Of a stretch of DNA of 64,000 nucleotides, positions 9,433 through 18,612 are shown one piece after another (position 1 is the stretch's first letter; each line of letters starts with the position of its first letter). This stretch comes from Melissococcus plutonius ATCC 35311 (GTDB lineage: Bacteria > Bacillota > Bacilli > Lactobacillales > Enterococcaceae), in NCBI RefSeq assembly GCF_000270185.1, contig NC_015516.1, forward strand, positions 481,001 through 545,000, written 5' to 3'. The notes beneath the pieces were generated by a model that was not told where the DNA came from, did not search any database, and saw only the letters and a list, made by a program, of their open reading frames with translations. A program made the position numbers and the translations under genes.

Positions 9433-9461
9433 TTGACATGTACGTACAAAAAGTTTACATT
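9433..9461 (+). promoter_or_regulatory. Promoter reading toward araA
   Basis: TTGACA (9433-9438), 17-base spacer, TACATT (9456-9461). An AraR box begins at the last base of the -35, so repressor binding would block RNA polymerase. The leader to araA would be about 420 bases. Confidence 0.55.
9438..9449. promoter_or_regulatory. AraR-type operator 2
   Basis: ATGTACGTACAA, 52 bases centre to centre from operator 1. This is about five helical turns, suiting cooperative binding of an arabinose-responsive GntR/LacI repressor (AraR) over the divergent promoters. No araR gene is in the window. Confidence 0.7.
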
Positions 9462-9465
9462 TTAA

Positions 9466-9481
9466 ATGTAAGCGCTAATCA
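9466..9481. promoter_or_regulatory. Weak cre-like sequence
   Basis: ATGTAAGCGCTAATCA resembles a catabolite-responsive element but has one extra base relative to the 14-mer consensus. It is placed just after the araA promoter, where CcpA repression would be expected. Confidence 0.3.
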
Positions 9482-9887
9482 AAAAGCAAGCTAAATAGAT
9501 GATTGACAGAAAGAAGGGATATATTTATATAAATTAAAAAGTCAAAAAAGAGAATTTGTTAATGAATTAAAATGCTTTATTTTGTTTGTTAATAACTCTA
9601 GTATTTAGCAATGTATCAATCGAAAAAGCATGAAGAAAACTGTTGATTTGTCAATTGAAAGCAATAATGGCATGATAGATAGGAAGATTGCCTTTGAGTA
9701 GATTGGGTAATCTTGGCGACTGATTTAGCTATATTCCAATAAAATTACTTAATGGATAGGTCGATAGGTCAATCATTAAATTTTCATGGGCAGTGGACAT
9801 AAACAGTATATAGATAATAAATCTAGGAAAGATTAATATGTAATTCTCATGAAATACTATTTTAACCAATAAAAAGGAGTGGGAGAA
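9482..9887 (+). other. Long leader upstream of araA
   Basis: About 400 bases without a gene. It contains an 8-bp direct repeat GATAGGTC twice in tandem (9755-9770) and the SD AAAGGAG at 9873-9879. No riboswitch or terminator that I can recognise. Confidence 0.4.
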
Positions 9888-11312
9888 ATGTTGAAAATTG
9901 ATAAAAAAGAATTTTGGTTTGTTGTAGGATCACAATATCTATATGGAGAAGAAGCACTTGGCTATGTGAAAGATGATGCAGAAAAAATCGTATCAAGCTT
10001 GAATGCTTCTGGTAAGCTACCTTATCCGATTGTTTTAAAGGATTTAGCAATAACTTCAGATATGATCACTCATATCATAAAAGAAGTAAATTATCGGGAC
10101 GAAGTGGCTGGTGTTATCACTTGGATGCATACATTTTCACCCGCAAAAATGTGGATTCGTGGAACAAAACTGTTACAAAAACCTTTACTACATCTAGCAA
10201 CACAATTTAATGAAAGTATTCCATGGCAAACGATTGATATGGATTTTATGAATTTAAATCAATCTGCCCATGGAGATAGAGAATATGGATTTATTAATGC
10301 TCGTCTTAAAAAACAAAATAAAACTGTAGTAGGCTATTGGCAAGACAGTAATGTGCAACAACAAATTGCTGATTGGATGGATGTAGCAGTTGCCTATGAT
10401 GAAAGCTTTAATATTAAGGTTGCTCGTTTTGGTGATAATATGCGAAATGTAGGTGTAACAGAAGGGGATAAAGTAGAGGCACAAATCCAATTCGGTTGGG
10501 TCGTTGATTATTATGGTATTGGAGATCTTGTCAAAGTTATTGATGCCGTTTCTGAGGAAGAAGTCAATGCCTTATTTGATGAATATAAAAAATTATATGA
10601 TTTTGACTATTGGGATTATGATCACACAATATGGGAAGCACATGTTAAAGTACAGGCACGTCAAGAAATTGGGTTAAGTCGTTTCTTGGAACAAGGTGGA
10701 TATAATGCATTTACCTCAAACTTTGAAGACCTATATGGGATGCAACAACTACCTGGTTTAGCCGTTCAACGTTTAATGGAAAAAGGTTATGGATTTGCTG
10801 GTGAGGGAGACTGGAAAACTGCAGCGATTGATCGTTTATTAAAAGTTATGTCTCATAATCAAAATACCGGTTTCATGGAAGATTATACGTATGAATTGAC
10901 ACCTGGAAAAGAAGCAATTTTAGGTTCACATATGTTGGAAGTAGATCCAACTCTAGCAGTCAATAAACCAAAAATTGTTGTTTCACCACTATCTATGGGA
11001 AATCGTGAAGATCCGGCACGTTTAGTCTTTGATGGTAAGGCGGGAAATGGTGTCGTGGTATCGATGGCCGATTTTGGAACACATTATAAGTTATTAGTGA
11101 ATGAAGTTTCGGCATTTGAACCAACTGAGGCAGCACCTCATCTACCTGTTGCCCGTGTATTATGGAAAGTAAAGCCAAGTTTTCATGAAGGTGTTCAATC
11201 TTGGATTGAAACAGGTGGAGGTCACCATACAGTCATCTCATTAAATCTGACAACCGATCAAATTGAAACTTGGGCAAAACTCGTTAATTTGGAAACCGTT
11301 ATTATTAAATAA
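9888..11312 (+). CDS. araA: L-arabinose isomerase
   Basis: A 474-residue cytoplasmic Mn-dependent isomerase that converts L-arabinose to L-ribulose. Family marks are the N-terminal [14 protein letters not shown], the central GEGDWKTAA and the C-terminal GGGHHTVIS carrying the conserved histidine. Length is typical and the frame intact. ATG 9888 is preferred over GTG 9879 because the SD AAAGGAG ends at 9879, giving an 8-base spacing, and because relatives begin ML(K/N)..FWFVVGSQ. The gene is divergent from the symporter across two AraR boxes and is followed after 56 bases by xfp. The araB and araD genes normally needed to reach xylulose-5-phosphate are not in the window. In this strain both the symporter and the phosphoketolase on either side are broken. 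Confidence 0.93.
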   Translation: MLKIDKKEFWFVVGSQYLYGEEALGYVKDDAEKIVSSLNASGKLPYPIVLKDLAITSDMITHIIKEVNYRDEVAGVITWMHTFSPAKMWIRGTKLLQKPLLHLATQFNESIPWQTIDMDFMNLNQSAHGDREYGFINARLKKQNKTVVGYWQDSNVQQQIADWMDVAVAYDESFNIKVARFGDNMRNVGVTEGDKVEAQIQFGWVVDYYGIGDLVKVIDAVSEEEVNALFDEYKKLYDFDYWDYDHTIWEAHVKVQARQEIGLSRFLEQGGYNAFTSNFEDLYGMQQLPGLAVQRLMEKGYGFAGEGDWKTAAIDRLLKVMSHNQNTGFMEDYTYELTPGKEAILGSHMLEVDPTLAVNKPKIVVSPLSMGNREDPARLVFDGKAGNGVVVSMADFGTHYKLLVNEVSAFEPTEAAPHLPVARVLWKVKPSFHEGVQSWIETGGGHHTVISLNLTTDQIETWAKLVNLETVIIK

Positions 11313-11368
11313 ATCGTAGTATAAGTTTGATATTTCTTAATATTTTATAAAAAGTTAGGAGTACATGC

Positions 11369-13763
11369 ATGACAAAATATGACTCAAAAGAATATTTGGC
11401 AAAATTAGATGCCTTCTGGCGTGCAGCCAATTATATTTCGGTTGGACAACTCTATCTAAAAGATAATCCATTGCTGGATCGACCGATTGAAACAACAGAT
11501 GTAAAAGTCCATCCAATTGGACATTGGGGAACAATTTCCGGCCAAAATTTTATCTATGCTCATTTGAATCGAGTAATAAATAAATATGATTTAAATATGT
11601 TCTATGTTGAAGGGCCCGGTCATGGTGGACAGGTCATGGTGGACAGGTCATGGTATCTAATTCTTATTTAGATGGCAGCTATACAGAAATTTATCCAGAA
11701 ATCACAGAAGATAAAGAAGGTTTAAAAAAATTATTTAAACAATTTTCTTTTCCAGGCGGAATTGCTTCACATGCTGCACCAGAAACACCTGGTTCTATCC
11801 ATGAAGGTGGTGAATTAGGGTACAGTATTTCTCATGCTACTGGAGCTATTTTGGATAATCCAGATGTCATTGCCGCAACGGTTGCTGGTGATGGTGAGGC
11901 TGAAACAGGTCCCTTATCAGCAGGATGGTTTGCGAATACTTTTATTAATCCAGTTAACGATGGGGCAATTTTACCTATTTTATATTTGAACGGTGGAAAA
12001 ATTTCTAATCCAACAATTTTAGAACGAAAAAGTGATGAAGAATTGACGAAATATTTTGAAGGAATGGGATGGAAACCTTATTTCGTTGAAGGAACAGTAC
12101 CTGATGAAGTTCACCCGCTTATGGCTAAAATTTTAGATCATATCATAGAAGAAATTAAAGATATACAAAAAGAAGCACGTAAAGATAAAGCAGAAAATGC
12201 GAAAATGCCGCATTGGCCAATGTTGATTATGCGAACACAAAAAGGATGGACTGGCCCAAAAATATGGGATGATGAGAAAATTGAAGGCACTTTCCATGCT
12301 CACCAGGTACCAATTCCAGTAGATGCAGAACATATGGAACATATTGATGCTTTGGTAGACTGGTTAAAGAGTTATCATCCAGAAGAACTATTTGATAAAA
12401 ATGGCACATTAAAACCCGAATTGAAAGAACTTGCACCAAAGGGAGATCGCCGAATGGCGAAAAATCCAATTACAAATGGCGGACTAGATCCCAAGCCTTT
12501 GAAAATGAATGGTTGGGAACAACATGCTATTGATACTTCTACTCCTGGAATGGTAACTGCTCAAGATATGATCGTATTTGGCAATTATGTAGAAGATCTT
12601 ATTAAAGCGAATCCAACAAATTTTCGAATTTTTGGACCAGATGAAACAAAATCAAACCGGTTAAATAAGGTATTTGATAGTACAGATCGTCAATGGATGG
12701 AGCCAATATCTAATACTGATGAATGGCAATCTTCTGTTGGACGTGTCATTGATGGTCAACTATCTGAACATCAAGCAGAAGGATTTTTAGAAGGCTATAT
12801 TTAACCGGACGACACGGATTTTTTGCTAGTTATGAGTCATTTTTGCGAGTTGTTGATTCAATGTTAACACAGCATTTTAAATGGTTACGTAAAGCAAAAG
12901 AACAATCCTGGCGTAAAGAGTATCCAGCATTAAATATAATTGCTACTTCTACGGTTTTTCAGCAAGATCATAATGGCTATACCCATCAAGATCCTGGTAT
13001 TCTAACACATCTAGCTGAAAAGAAAGCCGAATATATTCGTGAATATCTACCTGCTGATGCTAATTGTTTAATGGCTGTTATGGATAAGGCATTTCAAGAA
13101 AATGAAGTCATTAATTTGATTGTTTCAAGTAAACATCCACGGCCACAATTTTATTCAGTAACAGAAGCAAAAGAATTAGTTGATAAAGGAGTAAAAGTAA
13201 TCGACTGGGCAAGTAATGATGAAGGTCAAACACCAGATATTGTTATTGCAGCTTCAGGAACTGAACCAAACCTAGAAGCATTAGCAGCTATAACGTTATT
13301 AAATAAAGAATTTATTGATTTAAAGATTCGTTTTGTTAATGTTGTTGATATTTTAAAATTGCGACACCCATCTATTGATCCACGTGGATTAACAGATGAG
13401 GAATTTGATGCAATTTTTACGAAAGATAAACCAATTGTTTTTGCTTTCCATGGTTTTGAAGGATTAATTCGTGATATTTTCTTCAGTCGTTCAAATCATC
13501 AATTATTTGTTCATGGCTATAGAGAAAAAGGCGATATAACAACTCCTTTTGATATGCGTGTCCTGAGTGAAATGGATCGCTTCCATCTTGCAAAAGACGT
13601 AGCCGATAAAGTTTACAACGAACAGGCTGCCGATTTTATGAACCGAATGGATGAGATATTAGCTTTCCATCATCAATATATTCGTAAGAATGGAATTGAT
13701 ATACCTGAAGTAGTCAATTGGAAATGGGAAGATTTAAGGAAAAAAACAATTTGCTTTAATTAA
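11369..13763 (+). pseudogene. xfp: Xylulose-5-P/fructose-6-P phosphoketolase, two frameshifts
   Basis: The TPP-dependent phosphoketolase is the key enzyme of pentose catabolism to acetyl-phosphate and glyceraldehyde-3-P. The sequence is well conserved ([46 protein letters not shown]), and the repaired protein would be about 793 residues, as in relatives. Lesion 1: a 14-bp tandem duplication at 11618-11645 shifts the frame right after [10 protein letters not shown], stopping at 11671; the second segment resumes with [17 protein letters not shown]. Lesion 2: one T is missing near 12802 (TATATTTAACC, expected ATTTTAACC), giving TAA at 12802-12804; the third segment continues as [19 protein letters not shown]. 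None of the three fragments contains a complete TPP-binding or catalytic unit. ATG 11369 follows the SD TTAGGAG. Unless another copy exists, the phosphoketolase route is lost. Confidence 0.93.
11618..11654 (+). repeat. 14-bp tandem duplication inside xfp
   Basis: GGTCATGGTGGACA occurs at 11618-11631 and 11632-11645, followed by a 9-base partial copy (11646-11654). The native gene already contained two overlapping GGTCATGGT/GGTGGACAGGTCATGGT stretches, so replication slippage between short direct repeats explains the duplication. Confidence 0.9.
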
Positions 13764-13820
13764 ATAGAATAACGGCTTCTTCTAAAATTATTTTAGAAGA
13801 AGCCGTTATTCTATTTAATT
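13758..13820. terminator. Perfect 30-bp palindromic terminator after xfp
   Basis: Arms of 30 bases (13758-13787 and 13791-13820) are exactly complementary around a 3-nt TTA loop. The core is AACGGCTTCTTCTAAAA. The xfp stop codon lies in the 5' arm. The symmetry makes it usable for transcription from either side, here for xfp and the convergent membrane-protein remnant. Confidence 0.85.
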
Positions 13821-13876
13821 AAAGTTTAGTATGATTATTATAAAATAAACCTTGATTAGTATAATGATTTTAAAAA

Positions 13877-14154
13877 TTATGTTTTAATACCTAAATAAAT
13901 AGATAATAGATAAAAAGAAAATAGGTGTTTTGTATTAATTTTAGCTAGAATTGGCCGAACTGCTATTAATAAACCTAGTACAACAATAATTGAAAAGAAA
14001 AGTGTTAAATTGTTCCATTCAAATTGTGCCTTTTCAGATAAATCAAAATGTACATTAACTTTCAATAGAAGTGTTGCAATAAACATACAAAATAAAAAAA
14101 CTATTAAAAAGCAATAAGCTGTTTTTAAAAAAATAAATTATTTTTTTAGTCATC
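13877..14154 (-). pseudogene. Small hydrophobic membrane protein, frameshifted
   Basis: On the minus strand ATG 14154 opens MTKKIIYFFKNSLLLFNS, a typical positively charged start into a membrane helix. At the T8 run (plus-strand A8, 14094-14101) the frame is lost; in the neighbouring frame it continues FLFCMFIATLLLKVNVHF, a loop, a second helix (LTLFFSIIVVLGLLIAV) and SFYLLSIYLGIKT to the stop at 13877. With one more T the product would be about 92 residues with two to three helices. It resembles the general layout of DUF2975-type membrane proteins, but I cannot assign it. A product starting at the internal ATG 14086 (69 residues) is possible but has no ribosome site. Confidence 0.5.
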
Positions 14155-14572
14155 AATCACTTTCATTGCTCCCTTGTTTAATGTCATTTTAATGATAATA
14201 AATGACTCTAAAAATAACGAGTTTTTTATGCAATAACTTATTAAATAATGACTCTATTGTTTTGATTTTAAGATCAATATTTTTATTTTGTTTTGAAAAA
14301 GAATAAATCATATAAATTAACATAACTTTTTGAATAATAGTTAATAATTAAATATCGTATTATTAATTTAGTTATATTGAGATGATTCATTTTTTATTAA
14401 TATCTAAAATTTGTTTATTACTCTATCGTAAAGAGATTATCACAATTATTTTTAATAGTATAAATTTTAAGATATTTGAATTTTGAGAATAATTTCAAGT
14501 TAAATAAAAAATTTTTACATAAGGTAATTAATTGAAGTGCAGAATTATTTTTTAATTGTAGTTAAATAATTG
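14155..14572. other. AT-rich intergenic stretch before the tyrS promoter
   Basis: About 420 bases with no gene, RNA or notable repeat. It ends at the TTGACA of the tyrS promoter. Confidence 0.5.
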
Positions 14573-14601
14573 TTGACAAAAAATTATCTGTATTTTATGA
14601 T
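14573..14601 (+). promoter_or_regulatory. Strong promoter of tyrS / tdc operon
   Basis: TTGACA (14573-14578), 17-base spacer, TATGAT (14596-14601): near-consensus sigma-A promoter directly before the T-box leader. Confidence 0.85.
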
Positions 14602-14839
14602 TAAGTCAATTAGAATAATTTAGATGCTGATTGAAACGAAGTAGTGATAAAGCCACTGTCTCAGAAAACTAGTGGAAAATGTGAACTAGTACATGCTTTA
14701 AAGCGAATTACATTTCATGAGTTTTGGCAAAATGCCACGTGACAGCGTTAAATGTTTGAGAGATATGTTTTATTTAAACATATAATTTGGGTGGTACCGC
14801 GTCTTTTCGTCCCTTGACTTTGTCAAGGGACTTTTTTTA
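14602..14839 (+). ncRNA. Tyrosine-specific T-box riboswitch
   Basis: Leader RNA that senses uncharged tRNA-Tyr and antiterminates transcription of tyrS. Evidence: the stem I apical motif AGTGGAAAATGTGAACT followed directly by the specifier UAC (14690-14692), a tyrosine codon with a purine after it; the T-box sequence TGGGTGGTACCGCG (14788-14801), whose TGGT bulge complements the ACCA end expected of tRNA-Tyr; and the terminator CCCTTGAC/GTCAAGGG (14811-14829) with a T7 tail. Tyrosine T-boxes precede tyrS in enterococcal tyramine clusters, linking operon expression to tyrosine supply. Confidence 0.93.
14811..14839 (+). terminator. T-box leader terminator
   Basis: CCCTTGAC (14811-14818) pairs with GTCAAGGG (14822-14829) and is followed by ACTTTTTTT. 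The 5' side is next to the T-box sequence, so antiterminator and terminator are mutually exclusive. Confidence 0.9.
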
Positions 14840-14926
14840 TATCATCTTTTAAATGAAATAACTCTTAAACATAATATACTGTTATATAGTATTTTGCTTT
14901 CATAAAAAATAGGAGGGTTTAGTATA

Positions 14927-16183
14927 ATGAACATTATTGATGAATTAACTTGGCGTGATGCGATCAATCAACAAACCGATGCACAAGGATTACGAGAGCA
15001 AACAGAAGAGGCGAGTATTTCGCTTTATTGTGGTGTCGATCCAACGGGAGATTCCATGCATATTGGACATTTAATTCCTTTCATGATGATGAAAAGATTC
15101 CAATTAGCTGGACATCATCCTTATATTTTAATTGGTGGAGGAACCGGAACAATTGGTGATCCAAGTGGTAGAAAGACAGAACGTGTTTTGCAAACAATGG
15201 AGCAAGTACAACATAATGTCGATTCATTAACAAAACAAATGCTTAAGCTTTTTGGTAAAGATGCAAATGTTACTTTTGTAAATAACTATGACTGGCTATC
15301 AAAAATTTCATTACTAGAATTTTTGAGAGACTATGGTAAAAATTTCAATATTAATACAATGTTGGCAAAAGATATTGTTGCTAGTCGGTTGGAAGTAGGA
15401 ATTTCATTTACTGAATTTACTTACCAAATTTTACAATCAATCGATTTTTTACACTTATATAAAACTTTTAATGTTCAATTACAAATTGGTGGAGCAGATC
15501 AGTGGGGAAATATAACTGCTGGTTTAGACTTAATTCGTAAATTGGAAGGCCCAGAAACAAATGTCTTTGGGTTGACTATCCCATTAATGTTAAAAGCAGA
15601 TGGAACAAAATTTGGTAAAACGGCTGGTGGTGCTGTTTGGTTGGATGCCAAGAAAACATCACCTTTTGAATTCTACCAATTTTGGTTAAATCAAGATGAT
15701 CGTGACGTTGTAAAATATCTTAAATTTTTCACCTTCCTTTCACAAGCTGAAATTGAAGAATTAGCTGAAAAAATAAAAACAAACCCAGAAAAACGGGAGG
15801 CACAACGACGTTTAGCAGAAGAAGTGACTAGATTTGTGCATAGTCAAGAAGAATTGGCAGAAGCACAAAAAATAACTGCTGCTTTATTCTCAGGAAATAT
15901 TAAAGAATTAAATGCTCAAGAAATTGAACAAGGATTTGAAAAGATGCCAACTGTTGAAATTTCAAGTAAACCAGAAAATATTGTAGACATGCTTATTTCT
16001 ACAAAAATTGAACCATCTAAACGTCAAGCGCGTGAAGATATTTCAAATGGTGCAATTAGTATTAATGGTGATAAAGTAACAGATTTGGAAGCCACAGTTG
16101 ATCCAACTAGTCATTTTGATGGCAAATTTGTTGTTATTCGAAAAGGTAAGAAAAAATATTTTTTAGCTAAAGTCGTTAATTAA
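14927..16183 (+). CDS. tyrS: Tyrosyl-tRNA synthetase of the tyramine cluster
   Basis: A 418-residue class I synthetase that charges tRNA-Tyr. It has HIGH at 45-48 (GDSMHIGHLIP), the tyrosine pocket sequence GGADQWGN, the KFGKT form of the KMSKS loop, and a C-terminal S4-like RNA-binding domain (PSKRQAREDISNGAISINGDKV). The frame is intact and length normal. SD AGGAGG precedes ATG 14927. Placement after a tyrosine T-box and before tdcA, tyrP and nhaC is the standard order of enterococcal and lactobacillar tyrosine decarboxylase clusters, where this synthetase is thought to act as a tyrosine-level reporter beside a housekeeping copy. Whether another tyrS exists in the genome cannot be told here. 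Confidence 0.95.
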   Translation: MNIIDELTWRDAINQQTDAQGLREQTEEASISLYCGVDPTGDSMHIGHLIPFMMMKRFQLAGHHPYILIGGGTGTIGDPSGRKTERVLQTMEQVQHNVDSLTKQMLKLFGKDANVTFVNNYDWLSKISLLEFLRDYGKNFNINTMLAKDIVASRLEVGISFTEFTYQILQSIDFLHLYKTFNVQLQIGGADQWGNITAGLDLIRKLEGPETNVFGLTIPLMLKADGTKFGKTAGGAVWLDAKKTSPFEFYQFWLNQDDRDVVKYLKFFTFLSQAEIEELAEKIKTNPEKREAQRRLAEEVTRFVHSQEELAEAQKITAALFSGNIKELNAQEIEQGFEKMPTVEISSKPENIVDMLISTKIEPSKRQAREDISNGAISINGDKVTDLEATVDPTSHFDGKFVVIRKGKKKYFLAKVVN

Positions 16184-16408
16184 TATTTATTGCTTATCTT
16201 ATCATTGAAATTAAAAAGTAAACCATAAATTTCAACTCCTAAAAATAATTTTTTCTTATTTGATACACATAAGTGGGAAAAATAATTTGGTCTCCTAGTG
16301 TTTTATTAAGCCATAATTCCATTCTAAAAAAGCGTCTTATTTTACAGAACTTATGGATGAGTATAACCTTGAACTTAATAAATTAAATAATTTTTAGGAG
16401 GAATTTTT

Positions 16409-18286
16409 ATGGGAAAATCATTGCCGAAAGATTTGAATTTACATGCATTATTTATTGGAGACAAAGCAGAAAATGGTGATCTTTATAAAAAATTATTAAA
16501 TGACTTGGTTGATGAACATTTAGGTTGGCGCCAAAATTATATGCCGCAAGATACTCCGGTGATTACACCAGAAGAACAAAGTTCAGAAAATTTCGAAAAT
16601 ACTGTCAATCATATGAAGAATGTATTAGCAGAGATTTCTTCACGCCTTCGTACAGACTCAGTTCCCTGGCATAGTGCAGGTCGTTATTGGGGACATATGA
16701 ATTCGGAAACCTTGATGCCGGCAATTTTGGCTTATAACTTTGCTATATTATAGAATGGGAATAACGTAGCTTATGAATCATCACCTGCAACTAGCCAAAT
16801 GGAAGAAGAAGTGGGGCTAGAATTTGCCCAACTTATGAGCTATAAAAATGGTTGGGGTCATATTGTTGCCGATGGTTCTATTGCAAATTTAGAAGGACTC
16901 TGGTATGCCCGTAATATTAAATCTTTACCTCTTGCAATGAAAGAAGTTATGCCTGAACTAGTCTCTGATAAAGATGAATGGGCATTAATGAATATGTCAA
17001 CTGAAGAAATTTTGGATCGACTGGAAAAAGTGCCAGATAAAATTGAAGAAATAAAAACTCATTCGGCACGCAGCGGAAAAAATCTAGAAAAATTAGGCAA
17101 ATGGCTAGTTCCACAAACAAAGCACTATTCTTGGTTAAAAGCAGCCGATATTATCGGTATTGGATTAGATCAAGTAGTATCTGTTCCGGTCGATCATAAT
17201 TATCGAATGGACATTAAAGAGCTTGAAAGAATCATCCGTGAACTTGCAGACCAAAAAATTCCAATTCTTGGTGTAGTTGGTGTGGTTGGATCAACTGAGG
17301 AAGGCGCAGTTGATGAGATAGATAAAATCGCAATTCATGATATTAACCGTACTGTAAATCTGCGAGAAAAATTAGCAAAAGACAATATTTATTTTTATTT
17401 GCATGTGGATGCTGCTTATGGTGGTTATGGTCGTGCAATTTTCTTAGATGAAAATAATAATTTCATTCCTTATAACAACTTAAAAGATGTTTATTATGAA
17501 AACGGTGTCTTTACTGATAAGGGAGATCATATTTCTGAGGAAGTTTATTATGACTATAAGGCAATTGAAGAAGCTGAATCTGTAACCATTGACCCACACA
17601 AAATGGGTTATATTCCATATTCAGCTGGGGGTATTGTTATTAAAGATATTCGTATGCGTGATGTTATTTCTTATTTTGCAACCTATGTATTTGAGAAGGG
17701 AGCAGATATTCCAGCCCTATTAGGTACCTATATCTTAGAAGGATCAAAAGCTGGAGCAACTGCTGCAAGTGTTTGGGCAGCTCATAGGGTATTGCCTTTG
17801 AATATTAGTGGGTATGGTAAATTAATTGGTTCAGCTATTGAGGGAGCACAGCGCTTCTATCATTTCTTAGATGATTTATCATTTAATATCAATGGTAAAG
17901 AAATTGAAGTTCATCCATTAACATTCCCTGATTTTAACATGGTTGATTATGTGTTTAAAGAAAAAGGGAATGATGACTTAGTTGCAATGAATAAATTAAA
18001 CCATGATGTTTATGATTATTCTTCTTATGTGAAAGGAAGTATTTACAGTAATGGTTTCCTAACTTCACATACCGATTTTGCTATACCAGACTATGGAAAC
18101 AGTCCATTAAAATTTGTAAACAATTTAGGTTTTTCAAATGAAGAATGGCAGCGCGCTGGTAAGGTCACTATTTTAAGAGCTAGCGTTATGAGTCCTTATA
18201 TGAATCAGGAAGAAACATTTAATGAATATAAAGAAAAAATTAAAGTAGCTATCCAAGAAAAATTGGAAAAAATATATTCTGAATAA
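16409..18286 (+). pseudogene. tdcA: PLP-dependent tyrosine decarboxylase interrupted by TAG at codon 115
   Basis: TdcA decarboxylates tyrosine to tyramine, consuming a proton and giving acid resistance with TyrP. The frame is continuous for 625 codons, the normal length, except for TAG at 16751-16753, where relatives have tryptophan ([22 protein letters not shown] in the family; here ...AYNFAIL[14 protein letters not shown]). A single TGG to TAG change explains it. Everything else is preserved: [13 protein letters not shown] in the N-terminal part, [12 protein letters not shown], and the PLP lysine K398 in [13 protein letters not shown] 16409 has an AGGAGG site. The 114-residue N-terminal piece cannot be active; a restart at ATG 16799 would lack part of the active site. 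Either tyramine production has just been lost, or TAG is suppressed or miscalled. Confidence 0.92.
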
Positions 18287-18612
18287 AAATATGACGATAA
18301 AATATCCATCTTTTATCACTTGTTTGAATAAAATATTAGACTATACGATAAAATAAAATAGAAGTTGATGAAAAATATTGGATAGCAAGTGTCTATTGAA
18401 GTTTCACTTAATTTTTAGTTAAGTCACTTTTATTTTTAAGTCGCAGGAAAGTTAGAAAAAATTTTCCCTTTAAATTTTTTCTAGCTGGCAAAGAGCAATG
18501 CAAAGGGATTATGAACGAATCTTAGAAGATTTCTAAATAAAAATCATTTTTTAGTTACTTCTAAGATTTGTTTTTAAGCAGAGCTTATCTAATATTAAGG
18601 AGTGGTTCAAAA
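18287..18612 (+). other. tdcA-tyrP intergenic region with hairpins
   Basis: This 326-base gap holds two inverted repeats: TAGAAAAAATT/AATTTTTTCTA around 18453-18481 and the terminator-like hairpin at 18518-18577. The spacing suggests partial termination after tdcA and separate control of tyrP-nhaC. Confidence 0.45.
18518..18577 (+). terminator. Terminator or attenuator between tdcA and tyrP
   Basis: AATCTTAGAAG (18518-18528) is complementary to CTTCTAAGATT (18558-18568), followed by TGTTTTT. The 29-nt loop makes it only moderately stable. Confidence 0.55.

Noticed and set aside
9879-9887. GTG 9879 as start of araA
   Set aside because: It would overlap the Shine-Dalgarno sequence; ATG 9888 has correct spacing and matches the family N terminus.
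11618-11671. Programmed frameshift in xfp
   Set aside because: The shift is caused by an exact 14-bp tandem duplication, not a slippery heptamer with a pseudoknot, and a second frameshift follows downstream.
18568-18612. TTG 18568 as start of tyrP
   Set aside because: No ribosome-binding site, and the extra residues lie in the terminator tail and leader. GTG 18613 has AAGGAGTGG.
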